64,000 nucleotides of DNA from positions 868,001 through 932,000 of the forward strand of contig OX637803.1 in assembly GCA_951802425.1 (NCBI GenBank), in the 5' to 3' direction. Made by a program: the position numbers and the translations under genes. The notes under the pieces were generated by a model. It ran no database searches, was not told the DNA's origin, and saw nothing but the letters and a program-made list of their open reading frames with translations. Source of the DNA: Clavaria fumosa. Its lineage: Eukaryota; Basidiomycota; Agaricomycetes; Agaricales; Clavariaceae. Below are positions 1 to 11,081 of this stretch, one piece after another (within the stretch, counting starts at the first letter, position 1; every line of letters begins with the position of its first letter).

Positions 1-201
1 CGCCCATTCGACGCGCCGTTGGTAACTTTTCGCAAACGGGGCCCCCCCACGAGCTTCATCCTCTATGAGGAATGGCTCTATGGATTTCAGGTATTGATCT
101 AAAGTCTGGCGAAGTGGTGGCACTGGAAGGCGAGGCAGGGTGGGTCGCGCATGGGTTGAGATGCGTCGCACCCGGGGCGTTATTCTGTGCGAAAGGATCA
201 T
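1..201 (-). CDS. Carnitine O-acetyltransferase, N-terminal part (cut by window edge)
   Basis: Transfers acetyl groups between CoA and carnitine for acetyl transport into and out of mitochondria and peroxisomes. The 67 visible residues start at the ATG whose complement is 199-201. They open with an Arg-rich, acid-free leader (MILSHRITPRVRR) that looks like a mitochondrial presequence. This is followed by the choline/carnitine acyltransferase N-terminal signature LPRLPVPPLRQTLDQYLKS, then a segment ending in YQRRVEWA. The catalytic His domain lies beyond the left edge, so activity cannot be judged. The Yip-family gene downstream on the same strand ends 130 bp before this start. A different member of the carnitine/choline acyltransferase family is possible, but the opening motif fits the acetyltransferases well. 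Confidence 0.85.
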   Translation of the reverse strand, partial: MILSHRITPRVRRISTHARPTLPRLPVPPLRQTLDQYLKSIEPFLIEDEARGGAPFAKSYQRRVEWA

Positions 202-331
202 ACCTGGCAGTCCAGAGCCAATGGGATACTGGACGCCCGTACTAATGTCGCGGCTATGCGGCGCAGTGCATTACCGAGCAGGAAAGTCATTATCATGGCA
301 AAAACGTAATCTACCCCGAAAGTGGTAAGCA

Positions 332-1641
332 CTACTGTATGAGTATCATCCATGCCAATACAAAGTAGAACAACCTAAAAGCGCTAGGTCAGTTCTGATT
401 AACCAAGTGTCGGACGACTTACAAAAGAGGATACACGGCAAGAAGAATTCGTTGCTGTTCGATTTTGGTGCCGTCTAAAAAGTTCACGGAGGCTAACATT
501 GAAATTTTCGTCGACATTCGCAATTGCTGAAGAGAAAGCTCAAGCGCACCCCATATACACCACGCCCACGCTGCCAGGGCTACCGGCGCGCGTATCCATA
601 TGATGCGGACGAAACAAGATATGAGTGCTGCGACGTCCAGAGGTGCTATACAATATCCTAGGACGCAGAGACCCTGGAAAAAGGAGCTGAAATTCTCGTT
701 GAGCTGTGGATTTTGTATGTAAACGTAGAACTGACACGCGACCGCCTAGGAGCTGGACAAGATGCATGAGCAAGGCGCGCTGAAGAGAGGAGACTTAAAG
801 AATACTTTGGCTTGCACGGTCACCACGAGGGATCCAATGGATACGATGACGACCACGCTGGTGAAAACGCCCAATGCTTGATTTGATGGTGCCTGATAAC
901 TGATTATTAGAAACTTGACGGGGTCCAATAGCTGTGGTTGTACATTGATGCTCAACATAATCCCAAGAGCAAGGCACAACAGGAGTGGACCCCACAGGTC
1001 CCAATCTCTGCTCGAATCGCGAGGTTGCTGAATTTGGACGAATGAGAATATTAGGTGCAAACCTTAAGACTTCCCGACCGGTTGATCGTCTAGGGTACAA
1101 TACTTGCACTAATTTCGTGTAAATCGAAAGAAGGTCCCGAGTCTATAGTATTCTTAGTGGAGAACAACTGCCAAGCGACGGAAGGACAAACTATGGTGGT
1201 GGTAACAGGTTCGTCAAGAGTGTCTGTGCCAGTGTACCTTTCGTTCCGTTAGGCAATTAGGTATTCGCGATATATTGATATTTCGCCGCGTTACTCACCG
1301 TCTTTCAACCTGTACACCCCCAAATGTCCGCCTCGCTGCTTTGGGGACGCCACTGTTCGCATCGGAGCCAATATTTCCGGACACAGACGAAGACGAGGCG
1401 GCGTTGGCGCGAGATGGCGGCGCGAGTTGCTCTGGTTCCCTGCTTTTCCCTTTAGTTGCGTTTGGACTGGTGGCAGCCATGGCTGGATGAGAGAAGCTCG
1501 GGATATCAGATTCGTCCAGGTCGTCATCATCGTCTGAAATGATAAAATGAGTACTGCATAAAGGTGGAGTGGTATTTTTTTCGGTTCACCTGCTTGGATA
1601 AATTGCGAAGTTGCAGTAAGCGGCGTGGTCGATTGGTTCAT
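332..1641 (-). CDS. Yip1-family Golgi membrane protein (YIPF6 / Yip4 type)
   Basis: Multi-pass membrane protein of the Yip1/YIPF family, which works with Rab GTPases in ER-Golgi traffic. The start is ATG at 1641; the frame is open further upstream but only from a GTG. An acidic stretch (DDDDDLDESDIPSF) after the first intron is followed by a Ser/Ala-rich linker. Then come the family hallmarks: LDEPVTTTI, KLVQVLYPRR, and RDWDLWGPLLLCLALG at the first membrane segment (near 1000). GLCVLGYCIAPLD and further hydrophobic segments follow, and the C-terminus is LAWMILIQ. At least six short introns are needed to keep the frame. It is divergent from RPT2, with 132 bp between the start codons. Confidence 0.88.
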
Positions 1642-1773
1642 TATGTCTGGTGAAGCGTTGAAGCTTGCCACGACGATTTGTTCGCAGGAAGTCCCGATTT
1701 GGTTTTAATTCCCACACGCCAACAGCGTGTTACGCGTCGCTTTCCTCGGTTTTTGCTCCACATCGACACCATC

Positions 1774-3416
1774 ATGGTAGGCGTACATTTCACAATTCCG
1801 TTCGGCGAAGACTCTAATCAAGTCACATTTAGGGCAACACGCCTTCTGGTATGAACTTAGGGAACCAAGGGGAGGGTTCAAGACAGCAAGACAACAACAA
1901 TAACAATGCCGACGACAAGCAGAAGCGGAAGAAATGGGAGCCACCCCAACCTGCACTTGGGCACAGGCGAAAGAAGAAACGCGGTCCCGACGCGGCTTCA
2001 AAGCTCCCTACTGTAACGCCCTCCACTCGCTGCCGGCTCAAGAAGCTCAAAGTGGAACGCATCAAAGATTACTTGCTGCTTGAGGAGGAGTTCATACAGA
2101 ACCAGGAACGACTAAGACCCGAGGCTGCGCGAGAAGAGAAGAACGAGGAGGATAGAAGCAAGGTGTACAGTCTGCGCGGGACTCCTATGGCTGTTGGGAC
2201 CCTGGAGGAGATCATCAACGACGACCATGCAATCATCAGCACCGCGTCTGGCCCTGAGTTCTACGTCTCTATCATGTCTTTTGTCGACAAAGATTTACTA
2301 GAACCAAGTTGCACCGTTTTATTGCATCACAAGACTCAAGCCGTCATTGGTGTTTTGCAAGACGATACCGACCCCATGGTCAGCGTCATGAAGCTCGACA
2401 AGGCTCCCACAGAGAGTTATGCCGATATCGGTGGCCTCGAACAGCAGATACAAGAGATCAAGGTATGTGACCTTTTATTGCTACTATTTTCTTGACTCAA
2501 TGAAATGTTTGTAGGAATCTGTGGAGCTTCCTCTTACACATCCGGAGTTGTACGAAGAGATGGGTATCAAGCCGCCGAAAGGAGTCATCTTGTACGGCGT
2601 GCCCGGTACTGGGAAGACCCTGCTTGCTAAGGCGGTCGCTAATCAAACCTCTGCAACATTTTTGCGCGTCGTCGGCTCTGAGCTCATTCAAAAGTACCTT
2701 GGGGATGGTCCTAAACTTGTCCGTGAAATGTTCAGGTTGGCGGAAGAGCATGCGCCGAGTATTGTGTTCATCGATGAAATAGATGCTATCGGGACGAAAC
2801 GGTGGGTTCGGGGAGACTACCTTCCATTGAACCTGACGCCCGTGCTGATGGGAAAACCCAGGTACGAATCAACCTCTGGTGGCGAACGTGAGATCCAGCG
2901 AACGATGTTGGAACTGCTGAATCAGCTAGACGGCTTCGACACTCGGGGAGATGTGAAAGTGATCATGGCCACCAACAGGATCGAGTCGTTGGACCCCGCT
3001 CTTATCAGGCCTGGCCGCATTGACCGCAAGATCGAGTTCCCCCTGCCTGACGTCAAGACCAAGCGACACATTTTCAAGTATTAACACTTGCTATCTCCCT
3101 CGAATAATAACTACGCTGATTATTATTATTTTATCCACAGGCTACATACCGCTCGCATGAGTCTGAGTGAAGACGTTGATTTGGAAGAGTTCGTCTTGAC
3201 AAAGGATGATTTGTCTGGTGCAGACATCAAGGCCGTGTGCACGGAAGCTGGACTGTTGGCACTGAGAGAGAGGCGGATGAGAGTTACCAAAGCCGACTTC
3301 ACGACTGCAAGAGAAAAAGTGAATAACCTCTGCACCATGTTCGCTTTTGGTGGCTAATTTCCTTGCAGGTCCTATATAGGAAAAACGAGGGCACACCAGA
3401 AGGACTTTACTTGTAA
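1774..3416 (+). CDS. RPT2: 26S proteasome regulatory ATPase subunit Rpt2 (PSMC1)
   Basis: AAA+ ATPase of the proteasome 19S base, which unfolds substrates and opens the 20S gate. Exon 1 is only the ATG (1774-1776). A 56-nt intron (1777-1832, gtaggc...tttag) follows, and exon 2 begins GGC, giving MGNTPSG, the conserved N-myristoylation start of Rpt2. An internal ATG at 1851 would lose that glycine. Further exons start at 2515, 2862, 3141 and 3369. Visible motifs are a basic/coiled N-terminus, Walker A GVPGTGKT, Walker [12 protein letters not shown], the second region of homology [17 protein letters not shown], and the C-terminal HbYX tail LYL that docks into the 20S ring. Length (about 440 residues) and order are normal for the family. 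Confidence 0.97.
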
Positions 3417-3672
3417 TGCACGCGGTCGTTGGTCGCCGAGCTTAGATTTGTCCTTGAATTTGCTTTGCCTAATTATTGCACCACTTCGTTCGGAACGACG
3501 ACTCTGATAAATGTCCCTGACACGCGCACGTGATTGCCGGCAATGCCCGTATTGAACGGGACCTGTCACAAGGTACCACGGCTATTTCGAGGCCGATCGA
3601 CAACGTCTGTCAAAATATAATGCGGGTCGGTACGGGTCATAACTAGAGCACTCCCAACTCGACACACACGCT

Positions 3673-6195
3673 ATGGGACAAGCAACTAACTCCTTCAGCA
3701 GCAGCAACAGCAACAGCCTGCAAGTGCGGGACAACCGCACGGGCAAGACGTACATAATTCCGTGCGTCATCACGCGGAACGTCAGGGCCGCGCTCGATCT
3801 CAGTGGCGTATTTCTAGGATTGTAAATAACAGCATCTCGGCAACTGCATTCAAGGCCATGACGGCCCCTAAATCGTCTGGCGAGCGTGACGAGGTTGAGA
3901 CCGAGAAGGGGTTACGTGTCGTTGACCCCGGCTTCCTCAACACGGCCGTCTTGTACAGTGAGATCACGTACATCGACGGCGAGCGCGGGAGTGAGTCTTG
4001 ATGTCGTTTTAGCTTCGTTCGCGTATCCAGCGCACGTATCCAGCGCCACTCACGATGCGTTATAGTTCTCCGTTACAGGTGAGAAGTCTGAGCCAACTAT
4101 GGATCCAGAGTCTTCTGTTTGAACGCGCAGCCATCGAAAGAGGGTATCCAATCGAACAGCTTGCACTACAATCATCGCATTTGGAGACTGCGTATCTTCT
4201 TATATGGGGGTCTCTGCCAACAAAAGAGCAGTTCAAGATATTCGAAGCGGAGGTTTTGCACCATGCAGTTGTCCATTCCGACGCCCAGAATTTTTTCCGG
4301 TCCTTCCGGTCCGTTTCTTGCAACAACATATGTTGGGTTTGGCTGACGACGCATGTGCTTATTGTACAGCTACGACGCACATCCCATGGCCATCCTAACC
4401 AGTGCATACGCTTATCTCGGGTCATATTACAGTGAGGCCAATCCTTCGCTTCAGGGTAAGGCGCCACCATGTTGAGTAAAGTGGTTCTTATGTGTGTTGC
4501 TTGTGTAGGTCAAAATCTGTTTACCAAAGGCGATGAGGCTTCTCTGGCTTTAATGGACAAACAGATTTACAGAATTATTGGTAAAGCCACTACCCTTGCA
4601 GCGTACGGTTTCTATTTCGCATTATATCATTTGCTTATAATCCTCCTTTTAGCATGGCATATCGCGTCCGCCAAGGTCGTGATTTTGTTATTCCACCAGC
4701 TGGTCTCAGCTATACTGAGTCGTGTGTCGTTGGGCTCTCATTCTGTCACGAAATCCACACACTGACTTCCTGCGGCCAAGGTTCTTATACCAGATGGATC
4801 ATATAGGGCAAGAGAAATACAGGCCCAACCCCATGCTCGCTAAAGCCCTGGATGTTCTCTTCTTGTTGCACGCGGACCACGAGTTGAACGCCAGCACTAC
4901 GACGGTGCTGCAAACCGGAAGCTCTTTGGTTGATCCCTTCTCGACGATTGCGTGAGTCTTGCTTGAGCACTGCAATGGAGAGCTGACGGCCGCGGTCCGC
5001 AGCGCTGGCTGTGCTTCGTTATAGTGCGTTTTTTTTTTCGCTGGTTGCGTCATTGCTGTGTATGATGTTCCCTGGCATCTAGTGGGCCACTGCATGGTGA
5101 GCATTGGAGTTCTTCATTGCTCAACCGAAATACATCATAGGGCGAGGGTAGGAGGCGCAAACGAGGCTGTCATCCGTATGCTCGCTTCAATCGGCAAGTA
5201 TGTGTACTCTTGAATCCGCAGTGGGAAGGGCACTAGAAATTGTTGCTCAGTCCTGCCAATGTGCCCGCGTTCATTGAAGCGGTCAAGAGGCGGGAGAAAG
5301 TGCTCTCTGGCTTCGGTCACCGGTCTGTAGGCGCTGCCCCTGCCATCTAATCAGCACTAATTTGACAACCGCCTAGTGTCTACAAAACTGTGAGTGTCCG
5401 TCGTGCCTTTCGAGAGCTCTTGGTTGAAAGAGATGCCAGTCAGACCCCCGATCGTTTATCATTCGCAAAACTGCAGATGAGGTATTCAAGATGTGAGTGG
5501 AAGCTTAGGGTCTCTATAACCTAATCAAAACAAGTTTGATGGAATGCAACTACAGCGTCGGGAATGATCCTTTGCTGGAAACCGCCATGGCGCTTCACCA
5601 AGCTGCGATGAAGGATGAGTACTTTATTAAACGGAGACTGGCTCCGAATGTCGATTTCTGGTAGGTGACCTATTTTTCCTTCTGTAACTCACACTCACGA
5701 TTTACCGCGCGGGATGCTCAGGAGGTAATTGGTTCCTTCGCTTCTGGCCGAACAAAAGTCACTGACATGATATCTTAGCGGTCTGATATACCGTGCTATG
5801 GGTGGGATAATTTGGCTGTTCCTCGTGACTGGAACCAAGGTGATCAGCTATGTAACGACAGGCTTTCCCATGGATTTTTTCCCTGTGTTATTCGCGGTCC
5901 CGAGGGTCGTCGGGTGGCTTGCCCATTGGCGCCAGGTTCGTTTGCGCTTCGGCCTTCTTCCCGAGAGTGGATCCAATGAATGTATCCGCTTCAGATGATG
6001 ATGCAGCAAGGTGGTGTGAAAATTTGGCGGCCTCGTCAGGTGCGCCTTGGCATTCGTGATGCAGACCTCGCCGTCCGAATATTTCAAAATTAGTTATACA
6101 TCGGACCCGGAAACCGTGACTACATTCCCTTGGCACGACGGGTAGCGGTCGTTGATCCAAGGAAAACTCCTAGTGCAGTGGTCCACTCCGGGTGA
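3673..6195 (+). CDS. Citrate synthase (bacterial-like, non-canonical fungal form)
   Basis: Condenses acetyl-CoA and oxaloacetate to citrate. Assembled over about a dozen short introns, it shows [23 protein letters not shown], the active-site region [24 protein letters not shown] (the GPLHG/GANEA join is a splice), SGFGHRVYKT, and a C-terminal half ending [16 protein letters not shown]...VVHSG. The sequence style ([14 protein letters not shown] at the start) resembles gltA-type synthases rather than the usual mitochondrial CIT1. No Arg-rich presequence is visible after ATG 3673 ([15 protein letters not shown]), and the C-terminus is not an SKL-type peroxisomal signal, so location is uncertain. 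A 2-methylcitrate synthase role cannot be excluded. The second exon join was chosen to give [11 protein letters not shown] in frame. Confidence 0.9.
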
Positions 6196-6573
6196 GGCGC
6201 ATTACACGTGTGTCATCGTGTGACCATGACGACGATTATTTTTCCACGGGTAGCATATCAAAAAGATCGATGCTGGCGGAATACAGCGGCAAGGCGAAGT
6301 TGTAAGGGATTCATGGGGACCCGTAGACAACCGCAGGCAGAGCTTGTCTTACGCGGCGTAGATTCGCAAGAAACGGGGCAACCAGGGTATATTTGGTAGA
6401 ATTACAAAATGCTTGCAGTGCCATTTTTGTTGTGTTGCTGGGACCGCCTTTTATTTGGTCAAGTTTGATGTGACTATTTCCACCCCTGGTTTCCGTCGTC
6501 CTACCTTGTCTCCCTCCTTGAGCACCGACAACACCTTATAACCCTCACACTCCTTCATACATCACCGAAAACC

Positions 6574-7338
6574 ATGCTCGCCACGCTCATTCCTTCTATC
6601 TTTTTATTCGCTGCCGCCTTTCTCAGTCCCTTAGTTGCAGGGTTTTTGGTGCTTACTCCCGAGATTACCCAGGTGCGCTAGCTCCAGCAACCAGAAGTAA
6701 GATCTGCACTCAGACGATTTGCAGTGTCAGCTACTGACGCTTCAATGGGACGCGACCAAGCCTCCGTATACTCTCGCCATCGTCAATCCCGATGACCCTT
6801 GTGGGGAAGCTCTGTGAGTTTTCCTTCTTGTCGCACACACCAGCCTCTGATAATTGGATACAGAGAGGAATTCCATAATATACTAGAAAATAAATTCACA
6901 TGGAGGGTCAACATTGCCGCCCCACGGAAGATTCAATTCGCTGTGATCGACCAGGACGATGATGCTGGATGGACTGCCGAAGTTCGTCTACAACTCTCCT
7001 CCGCATTTTGAGCAGGGCGACTGACTTTTTTCCCCCAGAGACCCATTTTAACCAGCGCTGATAGCAGCTGCTTGGGAGTGGCACAAGCTCCCACCCCCAC
7101 CACGACCCGGTCCACTACAACGTAAACTTCCCATTTGTTGAAAAAATTTTCAATCTTCTGATGCAATCTTCTGAACCCCAGTCCTTCTCAGTCCCCCGAA
7201 GACTCAATCATACCAATTGGTGCTGCGAATGCTGGAACCAATAACGCACTCAGTGATTCTGCGCTCTCAATGCGCCCCGCACGCAGCGCAGTGCTTTTTG
7301 GCGCCCTGTTGCTTTTGGTGGGCGTTTTCGCCCTCTGA
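6574..7338 (+). CDS. Secreted, probably GPI-anchored surface protein
   Basis: Function unknown. ATG 6574 gives a clear signal peptide (MLATLIPSIFLFAAAFLSPL). The following exons encode a small beta-rich-looking domain with CQLLTLQWDATKPPYTLAIV and, after two introns, FTWRVNIAAPRKIQFAVID and SSCLGV. Next is a Thr/Ser/Pro-rich linker (TPTTTRSTTT). The last exon ends in a hydrophobic tail (VLFGALLLLVGVFAL) directly before the stop, preceded by small residues, as expected for a GPI-attachment signal. This layout is common in Agaricomycete cell-surface proteins with no assigned role. The call rests on the signal peptide, tail and family resemblance. Confidence 0.75.
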
Positions 7339-7832
7339 CGTATATATACCCCCCGCTCTCTCTATCTTTATACTTTTATCATCCTGGTGATTGTATTCAC
7401 GGTTTGTCGCTGGCATCAGTCGGAATGCTTGGGTCGTTGTTATGACTTTGTCACGAGAAGACCATTCTTATTATGATATCGGTGCCTTTGCTCGCAGGTC
7501 GGCTTTCTGGATTCCCTTGGGTTTACCATCCATCATCACTGCTTCTACTGTTGTAGGCGCGAAGAAAATTTTATATTTTGATGTGTGTGTCCATTCCGAT
7601 TTTGAGTGTCCGACAAAAATGTAACCAGGGGTGATGAGGTCCATATATGTTGTCGAACTAATCAAGTGTTTCCCCGTTCAATTTTAGCTAGGCAGAGCAT
7701 AGTGTGCGCTTTCTGCGACCTGGAAACGCGTGTCGTCAAGATTGCTTGGTGACGAGTAGGCTACGGGTTTCGGAACATCATACCAATCTTGCTCTATCGT
7801 TAACGGTGACATGGTCAAGATTCATACATACA
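7339..7832 (+). other. Gene-free stretch between convergent genes
   Basis: A TATATATA element at about 7342 is followed by a CT-rich run, immediately after the previous stop codon. It resembles a fungal core promoter, but no convincing coding frame follows. Open frames here are short and lack family signatures. The rest is probably 3' untranslated sequence of the flanking genes. Confidence 0.4.
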
Positions 7833-8684
7833 CTATGAGGAGGTTTCCAGACCAACAGTGCTTGCTCTCCATTCCAAGACATGCACACCCCACTTTGCCC
7901 CACGGGCATCATTTATGCAGTCTTGCAGTGTCTCTTTGAAAACAAAACCATTCTTCTCCAACACCTTCACGCCGCAGACGTTGCCCACCCTCGCGCTCGC
8001 TTCTATCTTACGCATACCCATTCTTGGAATAGCCCATTCCTGAAGTATAGTCCTTATGACAGCAGTCATGATACCTCGGTTATGATGGCTAGGCGCCAGG
8101 TAGTCTGAAGAGGGTGATGTTTGATCGTCACAGCTCGAGCCACAAACTAGCAGGTGCACACCTCCAAATGTCCAGACGATTTCTGGATCACCGATTTCTC
8201 TGCCATCATTCTCCTCCTTCAATCTGCGACGCTCATGTTTGTCGGAAATGTACTCCCAAAGGCACCTCATGAAATCGATGGCCCCCAGGTAGACGTCGGA
8301 CCCATCTTCCAATATTTCACGGATTACTCTCACGGGGCACCCGCTCACGAGCTTGAGGCTCTCCCCCTGGTCTCCGGCCTCCAACTCTCTGAATACGCCC
8401 TCAGCCTTCTCCATGAATTCGTTCTGATCATCTTCCGCATGTTCGAGAAGATATGGGTGAGGTGTCCCCCACAGCCAAGGGTACACACGCGGGTCGTCGA
8501 GCAAGGGTACCATAAGATGTTCGTCATTCTTCCTGGGCGGCGTGATGATGATCTTGTCATGGGGGCTGGGGAGGCGCAGGTATGGCTCCCCAGTCTGAGG
8601 GTTGACTTGGAGAGGGTAAAGCTGCCGGTGTGCGCTAATGCTAGGTCGTATATCCGACGATTGGCTGCTGGTATTTGCTGACAT
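7833..8684 (-). CDS. GNAT-family N-acetyltransferase
   Basis: Predicted acyl-CoA-dependent N-acetyltransferase of unknown substrate. ATG at 8684 gives MSANTSSQS; the frame is open upstream but only from a TTG. The N-terminal half carries LPSPHDKIIITPPR and a DDPRVYPWLWGTPHPY segment typical of fungal RimJ-like proteins. Near 8100-8160 a 65-nt intron (gtgtgc...ttcag) should be removed, joining WTFG to DYLAPSHHNRGIMTAV. The latter contains the acetyl-CoA binding motif A region (HHNRGIMTAV). The usual GNAT tail follows: EASARVGNVCGVKVLEKNGF. Length (about 260 residues) is normal. Confidence 0.85.
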   Translation of the reverse strand: MSANTSSQSSDIRPSISAHRQLYPLQVNPQTGEPYLRLPSPHDKIIITPPRKNDEHLMVPLLDDPRVYPWLWGTPHPYLLEHAEDDQNEFMEKAEGVFRELEAGDQGESLKLVSGCPVRVIREILEDGSDVYLGAIDFMRCLWEYISDKHERRRLKEENDGREIGDPEIVWTFGGVHLLVCGSSCDDQTSPSSDYLAPSHHNRGIMTAVIRTILQEWAIPRMGMRKIEASARVGNVCGVKVLEKNGFVFKETLQDCINDARGAKWGVHVLEWRASTVGLETSS

Positions 8685-8742
8685 CCTTAGATTCTTTGGG
8701 TCGAGCAGTCGTCGAGATGATGATGAGAGCAAGGATCTAAAT

Positions 8743-9336
8743 TTAAGGAGTCATGAGTGGAAGCGATTCCGACCGTTTCACCAAAATTGTCGTGAATACT
8801 CGAGCTTCGCCGTTCAAACAGTTGGGGAGAAACGGGATCACCACCACCCTTAGTTTCAAGGCTTTTCCACGTGACTCATTTACGTCTTGATCTCCAGGGC
8901 CGTAGAGTCGCTTTGTCTCAAAGACAGCCATGTCGACATCAGACCAACGGTGGCACAGTGTGTAAGCGAACCTTCTTCTCAGACGCGAGCGAGTTGAGTT
9001 TATCTGTTGGGCGCTTATCCTCGACCTCGCAGCACGCTTCGTGTCCCATTTGCCACCCCTGAGCATGCCCTCATCGCGATGAAAGTGATCGAGGTGGACC
9101 CAGAGTTGCAGCCCCGCGCTGTCCGACGCAGCTTGGCCGTAGTAGAACATGAGTTGGTCGTGTACGCCTGCCTCTGCCATCACGATGGGATTAGCAGCAG
9201 TGCCCATACGTCCTTTGTCGATCGAGGACTGACGTCTGTACTCAGGACATTCGAGGTTCTGACCATACGATTGGCTCGCCTCGCGGTCAACGCCTTCCTC
9301 GAGAACGTCGACCTTGTGGCCCGCACACTCGGCCAT
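8743..9336 (-). CDS. Hypothetical protein, doubtful
   Basis: An open frame of about 197 codons from ATG 9336 to a stop at 8743. The frame stays open a further 180 nt upstream without an ATG, and that upstream part would encode a hydrophobic segment (VLLLGSLVIIILIIRAK). The 3' half reads naturally as protein (DVDMAVFETKRLYGPGD; LRVVVIPFLPN), but I recognise no family. One or more introns may be hidden inside, for example gtggca...caacag near 9010-9060. It lies between two well-supported minus-strand genes. It could be a real small lineage-specific gene, a decayed gene or a chance frame. Confidence 0.3.
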   Translation of the reverse strand: MAECAGHKVDVLEEGVDREASQSYGQNLECPEYRRQSSIDKGRMGTAANPIVMAEAGVHDQLMFYYGQAASDSAGLQLWVHLDHFHRDEGMLRGGKWDTKRAARSRISAQQINSTRSRLRRRFAYTLCHRWSDVDMAVFETKRLYGPGDQDVNESRGKALKLRVVVIPFLPNCLNGEARVFTTILVKRSESLPLMTP

Positions 9337-9531
9337 TTTTGCCCGGATTATTAAAATTATAATAACCAGAGATCCCAGTAGTAACACAGTTTTCGCACCA
9401 ATATTCCTCGTTTTACAACGATATCGACATGTTACAGAGGTAAAAGGCCATCTTTGTCTGCGATTACATTCCCAAACAACTTGGTAGTACCCTGCCCTGC
9501 TTTTTCCTTGACTTCCTCATTTGGGACGCGT

Positions 9532-11081
9532 TCAAGTTTCCACCGTCTCACTTTCGCCCTCTGTCTTCTTCTTCTTCTTCTTTGCGTCACGGAGAGGTCG
9601 CGTCAATAGCTCTTTCAATTCTCCTTCTTCAAGCTCTTTCGCCGTTTTGACTAACTCAGGTTGATACCAGATGGGCGGCCGAGAAATCAGAGTCGGCCCG
9701 CTCGGGAGAAGGGCGAGGGTGAAGTGAAAGGCAGCTGTAAATGAGTTGGGGGGCGTGTATCTAGACGTCCCGAGTTTGACCAGGGTGGAGGATCAAGCGA
9801 TGTTTTAAACTCACAGCACTTCATGTGATCTTATCAGGCCATGTTGGACGGCCTCTTGCAGACCAAGCCGAGCCCGCTTCTCGTCTTCAAAGATGCGGAC
9901 GTTGAATGGCAAGTTCCCAGCCTTCTTTTGGATTTCGGAGAAGATGGCGCGAGAGTTTTTCAGCTTTAGCTGGTATGTCACCGTATGATCCCGCTGGTAG
10001 ACGGTGGGTCGCGATTCCTCAACGCGAGCCTGTTTGAGGGAGAAACAGTAAACTACGTCATGCCGCGGGAACCTGCGCTTCATGAAATGCTGACCTTGCC
10101 GTCCTCATTGGTGGCAATGAGGATGTCCATGCCGTACACTTCATTTTCCGCAAACGTTGCCGTCTCGAGATCCCGCCTCTGGCTCTCGGTCGGGTTCAAG
10201 ATAATCCGCTTCTTGCCGTCAATGACATGTTGTGTTTGCTGGTGGGACAGCATACCTTTGTATGAGAGAACAAACGTGACGAAAGATTTGTGAGGAAGGA
10301 TGAAAATGTTTACCTTCGACAGGCTTGCAGTTCCAGTTGGCAGCAACCGTTTCCACAGCATCTGTGACGGCCCAGTTCTTGTTCCCAACCTTGATTAAGC
10401 GCAGCGCGACCTCGGCCGCGTGCCATGCAGCCTTGATGACATCCGCCCGACGTCCGGTGATGGGCTCTGCCGCGGTGGCGCCGACGACCAGGGTTTCCGC
10501 GCTGATAGAGGCGAACCCGTCGATGTGCGCGCCTAGATGCAGCTTGACGACGTCGTGCTTCGCAAGGGTCTGCTTGGAGAGCGGGTCCGAACTGCAGAAG
10601 GGGTGGCAGGGCCCCGGGGCGTCGACATCGATGTCACGCCGCGGCTGGGATATAGAAGACGTACGCGAGAGGGGAAAAGTACTCGACTGCGTTGTTCACG
10701 GAGATGCAGGTTGGGAAGGCGATCCCTGTCGTGACAGAGACTGAAGCGTTGATACGAAACTAATGGTGCACGCGACCCTCACGCACCTTTGGTTACTTTG
10801 ACGCCCTTCACGTTTTTGGTATACACAGCAGCAGTTCCATCCTCGATGAGTGTATCCCCTTGTATGCAGATGTCCATCACATTAGCGCCCTCGACGCAGA
10901 GATCGATTAACTTTTTGGTGACCCGATGTACGATTTCCGCCGCCGTCTTTTACAAAAGGGAGAGGTCATGACTTTTTTCGTCTTTTCTATTGAGGGTTCG
11001 AACGCTCACTTTGTACTTGGTCAGCTCAGCGTCAGTGATTCCATTCTCCTTGGTATTAACAGTTGATGGAGCCGCTGACAT
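9532..11081 (-). CDS. PA2G4/EBP1-like protein (M24 aminopeptidase fold)
   Basis: Homologue of the proliferation-associated 2G4/EBP1 family. These have the methionine-aminopeptidase fold without being the housekeeping MAP, and bind ribosomes and RNA. Start ATG 11081 (MSAAPSTVNTKENGITDAEL). Exons then give TAAEIVHRVTKKLIDLCVEG, VYTKNVKGVKVTKGIAFPT, GMLSHQQTQHVIDGKKRII, NEVYGMDILIATNEDG, SRAIFSEIQKKAGNLPFNVR and FEDEKRARLGLQEAV. The last exon gives FHFTLALLPSGPTLISRPP and ends in a Lys run (AKKKKKKTEGESETVET), the usual nucleolar/RNA-binding tail. Exon order and C-terminus match the family closely. Length is about 390 residues. Confidence 0.93.

Noticed and set aside
3532..3543. 12-bp palindrome attgccggcaat
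   Set aside because: Short palindromes of this size occur by chance in 64 kb; no paired copy or gene context gives it meaning.
7342..7624. TATA box plus CT-rich run followed by a 77-codon frame
   Set aside because: The frame has no homologue I recognise, and sits directly after the GPI-protein stop; more likely 3' untranslated sequence.
10985..11005. tRNA-like T-arm motif (gggttcgaacgc)
   Set aside because: No matching acceptor, D or anticodon stems nearby; it lies in an intron of the PA2G4-like gene.
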